In this document: in pieces, positions 1 to 5,013 of the stretch
How the letters are laid out: the number at the start of each line of letters is the position of its first letter
Numbering within the stretch: the stretch's first letter is position 1
DNA from: Myxococcales bacterium
GTDB lineage: Bacteria > Myxococcota > Myxococcia > Myxococcales > Anaeromyxobacteraceae
Assembly (NCBI GenBank): GCA_021779335.1
Contig: JAJYAW010000205.1
Coordinates: forward strand, 1 to 5,784
Length of the DNA: 5,784 bases
Direction of reading: 5' to 3'
Notes under the pieces: model-generated
What the model was told of the DNA's origin: nothing
Database searches by the model: none
The model's input: only the letters and a program-made list of their open reading frames with translations
Position numbers and translations under genes: made by a program

Positions 1-765
1 GGCCGTCGTGGAGAGCGGGATGGACGAGAAGGCGGCCAGCGGCACCAGCGTGGCGCAGGCCACCAGGAAGATGATGGTGAGCCCCACCAGCAGGATGTGC
101 AGCGCGATCTCGTTGGGCGTCTTCTGGCGCGCCGCCCCCTCCACCAGCGCGATCATTCGGTCCAGGAACGACTCGCCCGGGTCGACCGAGACGCGCACCA
201 CGATCCGGTCGGAGAGCACCCGGGTGCCGCCGGTGACCGCCGACCGGTCGCCGCCCGACTCGCGGATGACCGGAGCCGACTCGCCGGTGATGGCCGACTC
301 GTCCACCGACGCGATCCCCTCCACCACGTCGCCGTCGCCGGGGATGACCTGCCCGGCCTCCACCACCACCCGGTCGCCCTTGCGCAGGGTGCTGGCCGAG
401 ACCTGCTCCTCGCGCCCGTCGCGCAGGCGGCGGGCCGTGGTGTCGGTGCGGGTGCGCCGCAGCGCCGCCGCCTGGGCCTTGCCCCGCCCCTCGGCCACCG
501 CCTCGGCGAGGTTGGCGAAGATCACGGTGAACCAGAGCCAGATGGCCACCGAGAGCGTGAACCAGCCGGGCGCCGCGCCCGGCGGGGGCGCCGCCAGGTC
601 ACGCAGCCAGAGCAGCGTCACGAGCACGCTCCCCACCTCCACCACGAACATGACCGGGTTCCTGGCCACCTGGCGCGGGTCGAGCTTCCTCAGGCTCTCC
701 AGCAGCGCGGCGCGCAGCAGGGAGAGGTCGAACAGGGAGGCCGGGGCGGCGGGCTTGGCGCTCAT
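1..765 (-). CDS. kdpB: KdpB, ATPase subunit of the K+-transporting KdpFABC pump (N-terminal 255 residues, runs off the left edge)
   Basis: KdpB is the P-type ATPase subunit that hydrolyses ATP to drive K+ uptake through KdpA in the inner membrane. The ATG at 765-763 opens a frame that stays open to base 1, giving 255 codons of a family that is usually about 680 residues. Visible parts are a cytoplasmic N-terminus with the family-typical RNPVMF at residues 35-40, TM1 about 37-55, TM2 about 68-90, the actuator domain about 95-215 with the dephosphorylation loop TGES at 160-163, and TM3 about 220-243. The phosphorylated Asp (DKTGT), the nucleotide-binding domain and the later membrane helices lie outside the window. 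The start follows the kdpA stop by one base. A GGGAAGG ribosome-binding site (775-781) sits 9 bases upstream inside the kdpA end, so translation is probably coupled. In E. coli the Ser of TGES is an inhibitory phosphorylation site; the equivalent here is Ser163. Confidence 0.97.
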   Translation of the reverse strand, partial: MSAKPAAPASLFDLSLLRAALLESLRKLDPRQVARNPVMFVVEVGSVLVTLLWLRDLAAPPPGAAPGWFTLSVAIWLWFTVIFANLAEAVAEGRGKAQAAALRRTRTDTTARRLRDGREEQVSASTLRKGDRVVVEAGQVIPGDGDVVEGIASVDESAITGESAPVIRESGGDRSAVTGGTRVLSDRIVVRVSVDPGESFLDRMIALVEGAARQKTPNEIALHILLVGLTIIFLVACATLVPLAAFSSIPLSTTA

Positions 766-766
766 G

Positions 767-2482
767 TCAGAACACCTTCCCGGCGCCGGCGAGCACGTGC
801 TCCAGGATCGGGCCGAGGGTGAGGGCGGGGAAGTAGGTGAGGGCGCCGACGACGACGATGACCGCCACCAGCAGCGCCCCGAAGAGCCAGCCGTCGGTGG
901 GGAAGGTGCCGGGCCCCGGCTCGACCGCCTTCTTGCCCACCATCGAGCCGGCGATGGCCAGCGCCGGGAGGAGCATGAAGAAGCGGCCGAGCAGCATGTC
1001 GAGGGCCAGGGCGACGAGCCAGAAGGGGCTGGTGGCGTCGAGCCCGGCGAAGGCCGAGCCGTTGTTCCCGGCGCCGCTCGTGAAGGCGTAGAGCAGCTCG
1101 GAGAGGCCGTGCGGGCCGGCGTTGGCCGCGGCGCCCGCGGCCGGCGTCACCGCCGCCCAGGCCGTGAGCGGCAGGACGAGGAGCGGGAAGATCAGGATGT
1201 AGATGGTGGCCAGCTTCATCTCGCGCGGCTCGATCTTCTTGCCGAGGAGCTCGGGCGTGCGCCCGACCATGAGGCCGGCGATGAAGACCGTCAGCACCAC
1301 GAAGACCAGCATCCCGTAGAGCCCGGCGCCGACGCCGCCGAAGATCACCTCGCCGAGCTGCATGTCGACCAGCGGCACGAGGCCGCCCAGCGGGTTGAAG
1401 CTGTCGTGCACGCCGTTGACCGCGCCGCAGGAGGCGTCGGTGGTGGCGGTGGCGAAGAGCGCGGTGGCGTCGACGCCGAAGCGCACCTCCTTGCCCTCCA
1501 GGTTGCCGGCCGACTGGTCCACGCCCAGGCCGGCCAGCGCCGGGTTGGGCTGGTGCTCGGCCCAGGTGAGGGCGGTGGCGCCGGCCAGGAACAGGGCCAG
1601 CATGGCGCCGAAGAGCGCCCAGCCCTGGCGCTGGCTGCGCGCCATGCGCCCGTAGGTCCAGGTGAGCCCGGCGGGGATGGCGAAGATGAGGACCATCTCC
1701 ACGAGGTTGGTGAGCGGCGTGGGGTTCTCGAACGGGTGGGCGCTGTTGGCGTTGAAGAAGCCGCCGCCGTTGGTGCCGAGCTGCTTGATGGCCTCCTGCG
1801 AGGCCACCGGCCCGAGCGCCAGCACCTGCCTGGCCCCCTCCAGCGTGGTGACCGAGAGGTACGGGGCCAGCGTCTGCAGCACCCCCTGCGAGGCGAGGAA
1901 GAGCGCCACGAGGAGGCTGGCCGGCAGGAGCAGGTAGACGGTGGCGCGGGTCAGGTCGACCCAGAAGTTCCCCAGGGTGCGCGGGGCGTCCGGCGCGAGC
2001 CGCCGGGTCAGGCCGCGCGCCACCGCCAGCGCCACCCCGATGCCGGCCGCCGCCGAGGTGAAGTTGTGCCAGGCCAGCGCCGCCATCTGCGAGAGGTACG
2101 ACATCGTGCCCTCGCCCGCATAGGACTGCCAGTCGGTGTTGGTCGTGAAGCTGGCGGCGGTGTTGAAGGCCAGCGCCGGCGCCACGCCCGGCAGCCCCTG
2201 CGGGTCGAGGGGCAGGACCGCCTGCAGCCGCAGGATGGCGTAGCTCCCCAGCAGGCCGAGGGCGCTGAAGACGAGGAGGCTGGCGGCGTAGGCCACCCAG
2301 CCCTGCTCCTCGGCCGGGTCGACGCCGGAGAGGCGGTAGCAGAGCCGCTCCAGCCGCCCCAGCGTCGAGCGCAGCGGCGGGTGCCCCTCGAAGACGCGGA
2401 ACATGTAGCGGCCGAGCGGCCGGGTGAGCAGCGCCACCGCGGCCACGAAGCAGAGCGCCTGGAGCAGGGCCTGGACGGACAT
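767..2482 (-). CDS. kdpA: KdpA, potassium-binding channel-like subunit of the KdpFABC pump
   Basis: KdpA is the membrane subunit that selects and binds K+. It belongs to the superfamily of K+ transporters (SKT, with TrkH and KtrB) and has four pore-loop repeats. The 571-residue product is complete and slightly longer than the E. coli protein (about 557). All four pore loops can be read: TTNTDWQSY near residues 113-121, GTNGGGFFNANSAHPFENP near 237-255, SCGAVNGVHDSFNPLGG near 351-367 and SGAGNNGSAFAG near 469-480. The glycines of the second loop, important for K+ selectivity in E. coli, are intact. About ten hydrophobic segments fit the family topology. The ATG at 2482-2480 is supported by TAGGAG (2488-2493), 5 bases upstream and overlapping the kdpF stop. 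The stop TGA (769-767) is one base from the kdpB start. Nothing looks broken. Regulation probably comes from the divergent region at 2679-2952. Confidence 0.99.
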   Translation of the reverse strand: MSVQALLQALCFVAAVALLTRPLGRYMFRVFEGHPPLRSTLGRLERLCYRLSGVDPAEEQGWVAYAASLLVFSALGLLGSYAILRLQAVLPLDPQGLPGVAPALAFNTAASFTTNTDWQSYAGEGTMSYLSQMAALAWHNFTSAAAGIGVALAVARGLTRRLAPDAPRTLGNFWVDLTRATVYLLLPASLLVALFLASQGVLQTLAPYLSVTTLEGARQVLALGPVASQEAIKQLGTNGGGFFNANSAHPFENPTPLTNLVEMVLIFAIPAGLTWTYGRMARSQRQGWALFGAMLALFLAGATALTWAEHQPNPALAGLGVDQSAGNLEGKEVRFGVDATALFATATTDASCGAVNGVHDSFNPLGGLVPLVDMQLGEVIFGGVGAGLYGMLVFVVLTVFIAGLMVGRTPELLGKKIEPREMKLATIYILIFPLLVLPLTAWAAVTPAAGAAANAGPHGLSELLYAFTSGAGNNGSAFAGLDATSPFWLVALALDMLLGRFFMLLPALAIAGSMVGKKAVEPGPGTFPTDGWLFGALLVAVIVVVGALTYFPALTLGPILEHVLAGAGKVF

Positions 2483-2487
2483 GGGCG

Positions 2488-2493
2488 CTCCTA
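2488..2493 (-). promoter_or_regulatory. Ribosome-binding site of kdpA overlapping the kdpF stop codon
   Basis: Read on the minus strand, the sequence is TAGGAG: the TAG is the kdpF stop and TAGGAG is a Shine-Dalgarno match 5 bases before the kdpA ATG. Ribosomes finishing kdpF therefore end on the kdpA initiation site, which suggests translational coupling. Confidence 0.7.
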
Positions 2494-2580
2494 GAACTTC
2501 TCGGGGCGCACCAGGGCGTACCCGAGGTAGGCGAGCAGCAGCACGGCGACGGCGAGGCCGAGGGCGTTCTCCAGGGTCAT
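2491..2580 (-). CDS. kdpF: KdpF, 29-residue stabilising subunit of the KdpFABC pump
   Basis: KdpF is a tiny single-span membrane peptide that sits between KdpA and KdpB and stabilises the complex. The 29-residue product has one hydrophobic helix (about residues 6-23, rich in Leu, Ala and Val) followed by the typical end YALVRPEKF. Its length and the R-P-E-x-F ending match the family well. The ATG at 2580-2578 overlaps the stop of the upstream micro-ORF in an ATGA. A purine-rich GGGGAGGAGG lies about 6 bases upstream, inside that micro-ORF. An in-frame reading could start as far back as 2838, but that would add an Arg/Gly-rich stretch unlike any KdpF, so the short start is preferred. The gene ends 8 bases before the kdpA start. 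Confidence 0.94.
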   Translation of the reverse strand: MTLENALGLAVAVLLLAYLGYALVRPEKF

Positions 2581-2678
2581 GGCGCCTCCTCCCCGTCGAG
2601 CCGATCGAGCCAGCGGGTGAAGGCCAGCGAGGCGCCGAAGAAGGCGAGGGTGGCGAGGACGAAGACGAGATCCAGCAT
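2577..2678 (-). CDS. 33-residue single-pass membrane micro-protein, first gene of the kdp operon
   Basis: No established name is known to me. The reading frame encodes 33 residues starting MLDLVFVLATLAFFGASLAF, followed by TRWLDRLDGEEAP. Residues 3-20 form one hydrophobic helix, and a short charged tail (Arg22, Asp25, Arg26, Asp28, Glu30, Glu31) probably faces the cytoplasm. It has a good GGGGAG ribosome-binding site (2687-2692) 8 bases before the ATG. Its stop overlaps the kdpF ATG as ATGA. These traits support real translation. It could be an accessory subunit of the Kdp complex, a membrane regulator, or a leader peptide that delivers ribosomes to kdpF. From memory, small hydrophobic ORFs of similar pattern precede kdpF in other proteobacteria; that recollection is not verified here. 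It is not a second KdpF, because the R-P-E-x-F ending is absent. Confidence 0.66.
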   Translation of the reverse strand: MLDLVFVLATLAFFGASLAFTRWLDRLDGEEAP

Positions 2679-2686
2679 GGCGGCCG

Positions 2687-2692
2687 CTCCCC
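2687..2692 (-). promoter_or_regulatory. Ribosome-binding site of the kdp micro-ORF
   Basis: The minus strand reads GGGGAG, 8 bases before the ATG at 2678-2676. This is the main evidence that translation of the operon begins at the 33-codon ORF rather than at kdpF. Confidence 0.55.
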
Positions 2693-2770
2693 GCGCCACG
2701 AGCGGCGCGTCGGGCCTCACCGGTGCATCGGCCCGGCCAGCCCGTCACCCCTCGTGATGACGCGCCCTTG

Positions 2771-2811
2771 GCCCCGGGCGTCCTTGCAAAACGCACGACC
2801 CGGCCCGGGGC
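2771..2811. repeat. 9-base perfect inverted repeat with centres 32 bases apart
   Basis: GCCCCGGGC at 2771-2779 is the exact reverse complement of GCCCGGGGC at 2803-2811, separated by 23 bases. Each arm contains the palindrome CCCGGG, so each could also be a separate site for a dimeric protein. The 32-base centre spacing is about three helical turns. The loop contains the palindrome TTGCAA (2784-2789), the most A/T-rich patch of the region. It could be an operator pair or a hairpin in a leader RNA. With this base composition, chance is possible. Confidence 0.5.
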
Positions 2812-2833
2812 GCACCGCATGTTGCAGGGGGTC

Positions 2834-2863
2834 GGCACGAAGCCCGTCCGGCACGGGGCCCGT
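2834..2863. repeat. Two-copy tandem repeat, GGCACG-N2-GCCCGT, period 16
   Basis: GGCACGAAGCCCGT (2834-2847) is followed after two bases by GGCACGGGGCCCGT (2850-2863); 12 of the 14 bases match. The second copy contains the interrupted palindrome ACGGG-G-CCCGT (2853-2863). Direct repeats of this period upstream of a divergent gene pair are typical of binding sites for response regulators or other activators, but no regulator can be assigned from sequence. Confidence 0.5.
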
Positions 2864-2937
2864 AGACTGGGAGTCGACTATGCAAGGGGCGTCAGCGGTG
2901 CTATCTCGCCGCCCGCGTGGCCTCCCGCGCCTCGCTC

Positions 2938-2943
2938 AAGGAG
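2938..2943 (+). promoter_or_regulatory. Ribosome-binding site that fixes the start of the KimA-like gene
   Basis: AAGGAG lies 9 bases before the ATG at 2953-2955. An in-frame GTG at 2917 would add 12 residues but has no comparable purine-rich site before it. The downstream ATG is therefore the better start. Confidence 0.75.
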
Positions 2944-2952
2944 CTTGTCGCC

Positions 2953-5013
2953 ATGGGCAACGAGAACGCCGCACCCCCCGCGGCGCCCACGCCACCCCCC
3001 TCCCCGCCCGGTGGGCAGGGCCCCGGCGAGCGGCCCGGCGCGCTGGCCCGGCTCCGGCGGCTCGTCTTCGGCGCGCCGCGCGACGTGGAGGACCCGCACA
3101 CCTACCACTCGATGTCGCTCATCGCGCTGCTGGCCTGGGTGGGGCTGGGCGCCGACGGGCTCTCGTCCTCGGCCTACGGCCCGGACGAGGCCTTCCGGGC
3201 GCTGGGCGACCACCGCGCCCTGGCCATCTTCCTGGCGCTGGCCACCGCCGTCACCGTGCTCATCATCTCGGTGGCCTACGCCCAGATCATCAAGCACTTC
3301 CCGTTCGGCGGCGGCGGCTACGTGGTGGCCTCCAAGCTCCTCGGCCCGCGCGCCGGCGTGGTCTCGGGCGCGGCGCTGCTGGTCGACTACGTCCTCACCA
3401 TCTCCGTCTCGATCGCCTCGGGGGGGGACGCCATCTTCAGCTTCCTGCCGCCGGCCTGGGCGCCCTGGAAGCTCACCGTGGAGGGGCTCGCCATCGGGCT
3501 CCTGGTGGTCCTCAACCTGCGCGGGGTGAAGGAGTCGGTCTCCATCCTGGCCCCCATCTTCGGGCTCTTCCTCCTGGCCCACGCCGTCCTCATCGTGGGC
3601 GGGCTCGGCTCGCACGTGGACCAGGTGCCGCGGGTGGTGGGCGAGGTCCGGCACGGGCTCTCCACCTCGCTGTCCCAGCTCGGCCTGGTGGGGCTCCTGG
3701 CGGTGTTCGTCAGGGCCTACTCCATGGGCGGCGGCACCTACACCGGCATCGAGGCGGTCTCCAACGGCCTCCAGATCATGCGCGAGCCCAAGGTGCGGAC
3801 GGCCCGCCGCACCATGCTCTACATGGCGCTGTCGCTCTCCCTCACCGCGGGCGGCATCCTGGTGCTCTACCTCCTCTTCGACGCCCGGCCCGAGGCGGGG
3901 AAGACGCTCAACGCCGTCCTGCTGGCGCGCTTCGCCGAGGGCTGGCACCCGGGCGGCCTGCCGCTGGGCCACGCCTTCGTCATCGTCACCCTGGTGTCCG
4001 AGGCGGCCCTGCTCTTCGTGGCGGCCCAGGCCGGGTACATCGACGGGCCGCGGGTCATGTCCAACATGGCCCTCGACTCGTGGCTGCCGCACCGCTTCGC
4101 CCAGCTCTCCGAGCGGCTCACGATGCGGGACGGCGTCATGCTCATGGGCGGGGCCTCGCTGGTCACCCTGCTCTACACGCGCGGCGACATCACGGCGCTG
4201 GTGACGATGTACTCCATCAACGTCTTCGTGACGTTCTCGCTCTCCCAGATCGCCATGGTGCGGTTCTGGCTCGGCAAGGCGGGCGACGCCGGGCGCAAGC
4301 GCGGCCTCCTCATCCACGGCGTGGCGGCGGTGCTCTGCCTGGGCATCCTGACCGGCACGGTCTACGAGAAGGGGGAGGAGGGCGGCTGGGTCACCATCGT
4401 GGTGACCGGCCTGCTGGTGGGGCTCTGCTACGCCGTCCGCGCCCACTACACCAAGGTGCGCGACAACCTCTCGCGGCTGGACGCCATCACCGCGGCCCTG
4501 CCGGCGCACTCCGGCAAGCCCAACCCGCCGGTCGACCCCAGGGCCACCACCGCGGTGCTGCTGGTGGGGGGCTACGGCGGGCTCGGCATCCACCAGCTCC
4601 TCACCGTGAAGCGGGTCTTCGGCGACCACTTCAAGAACTTCCTCTTCGTCTCCGTGGGCGTCATCGACTCGGCGGCCATGAAGGGCGTCGAGGAGGTGGA
4701 CCGCATCCGGCTCCACACCGAGACCGGCCTGCAGCAGTACGTCGAGGCGGCGCACCGGCTCGGCCTGGCGGCGGACTACCGGACGGACGTGGGCACCGAG
4801 GCGGTGGCGGCGGCCGAGCAGCTCTGCCTGCAGGTGGCCCGCGAGTTCCCGCGCGCCGTCTTCTTCGCCGGCAAGCTCGTCTTCGAGCGGGAGCGGTTCT
4901 TCCAGCGGCTGCTCCACAACGAGACCGCCTACCAGCTGCAGCGCCGCCTCCAGTTCGGCGGCCTGAACGCCATGGTGCTGCCGGTGCGGGTCATGGAGCC
5001 GGTGGCGGCGTAG
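2953..5013 (+). CDS. APC-superfamily permease, KimA-like; probable high-affinity K+/H+ symporter with a cytoplasmic C-terminal domain
   Basis: Seen: 686 residues from the ATG at 2953. A Pro/Ala/Gly-rich, probably disordered head (about 5-30) is followed by about 12 hydrophobic segments (about 52-497) and a soluble domain (about 530-686). TM1 reads GADGLSSSAYGPDEA (66-80). The loop PFGGGGYVVASK (117-128) is followed by TM3 DYVLTISVS (145-153). TM6 carries GGGTYTGIEAVSNG (259-272) and TM10 YSINVFVTFSLSQ (420-432). Known: from memory, Bacillus subtilis KimA binds K+ with Asp36, Tyr43, Asp117, Thr121 and Ser125 among others. Asp68, Tyr75, Asp145, Thr149 and Ser153 here keep exactly that spacing, and Thr262 or Thr264 and Tyr420 may match further ligands. 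Inferred: a proton-coupled K+ importer, supported by the divergent kdp operon. The C-terminal domain has a glycine-rich loop GGYGGLG (539-545) and may bind a nucleotide; in KimA this region binds c-di-AMP. The alternative is an amino-acid or polyamine permease, the generic label for this superfamily. Confidence 0.88.
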   Translation: MGNENAAPPAAPTPPPSPPGGQGPGERPGALARLRRLVFGAPRDVEDPHTYHSMSLIALLAWVGLGADGLSSSAYGPDEAFRALGDHRALAIFLALATAVTVLIISVAYAQIIKHFPFGGGGYVVASKLLGPRAGVVSGAALLVDYVLTISVSIASGGDAIFSFLPPAWAPWKLTVEGLAIGLLVVLNLRGVKESVSILAPIFGLFLLAHAVLIVGGLGSHVDQVPRVVGEVRHGLSTSLSQLGLVGLLAVFVRAYSMGGGTYTGIEAVSNGLQIMREPKVRTARRTMLYMALSLSLTAGGILVLYLLFDARPEAGKTLNAVLLARFAEGWHPGGLPLGHAFVIVTLVSEAALLFVAAQAGYIDGPRVMSNMALDSWLPHRFAQLSERLTMRDGVMLMGGASLVTLLYTRGDITALVTMYSINVFVTFSLSQIAMVRFWLGKAGDAGRKRGLLIHGVAAVLCLGILTGTVYEKGEEGGWVTIVVTGLLVGLCYAVRAHYTKVRDNLSRLDAITAALPAHSGKPNPPVDPRATTAVLLVGGYGGLGIHQLLTVKRVFGDHFKNFLFVSVGVIDSAAMKGVEEVDRIRLHTETGLQQYVEAAHRLGLAADYRTDVGTEAVAAAEQLCLQVAREFPRAVFFAGKLVFERERFFQRLLHNETAYQLQRRLQFGGLNAMVLPVRVMEPVAA

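Larger units (their letters stand above)
2679..2952. promoter_or_regulatory. Divergent control region between the kdp operon and the KimA-like transporter gene
   Basis: These 274 bases separate two divergent start codons, so promoters for both directions should lie here. No strong -35/-10 pair is visible on either strand. The only weak plus-strand candidate is TATCTC at 2902-2907 with an upstream TG (extended -10 style), preceded at 17 bases by a poor TATGCA; it would give a leader of about 40 bases. No sigma-54 site with correct GG/GC spacing was found. The region is somewhat less GC-rich than the genes and holds a 9-base inverted repeat (2771-2811), a 16-base-period tandem repeat (2834-2863), nested GACT/AGTC palindromes (2865-2879) and a weak TCAC-N5-GTGA inverted repeat (2745-2757). 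These are candidate operators. No KdpE-type A/T-rich box and no recognisable c-di-AMP riboswitch were seen. Confidence 0.6.

Noticed and set aside
8..2494. Plus-strand open frame of 828 codons opposite kdpB and kdpA
   Set aside because: It runs antisense to two unmistakable kdp genes, and its product is a low-complexity Arg/Glu/Gly/His-rich chain with no fold. Long antisense frames are expected where third positions are nearly all G or C.
2581..2838. N-terminally extended KdpF starting at 2838
   Set aside because: The extension is Arg/Gly-rich and unlike any KdpF. It would also read through the micro-ORF and control region. The 29-residue form matches the family exactly.
2917..2952. GTG at 2917 as the start of the KimA-like gene
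   Set aside because: It lacks a ribosome-binding site, whereas the ATG at 2953 has AAGGAG at a 9-base spacing.
2679..2952. c-di-AMP (ydaO-type) riboswitch or sigma-54 promoter in the divergent region
   Set aside because: KimA genes can be controlled by this riboswitch, so it was looked for, but none of its conserved blocks were recognised. GGCAC-like and TTGC-like pieces occur, but not at sigma-54 spacing.
2878..4917. Minus-strand open frame of 679 codons antisense to the transporter gene
   Set aside because: Its composition (His, Asp, Glu, Arg and Gln rich) is the usual mirror of a GC-rich membrane-protein gene. No domain and no ribosome-binding site support it.
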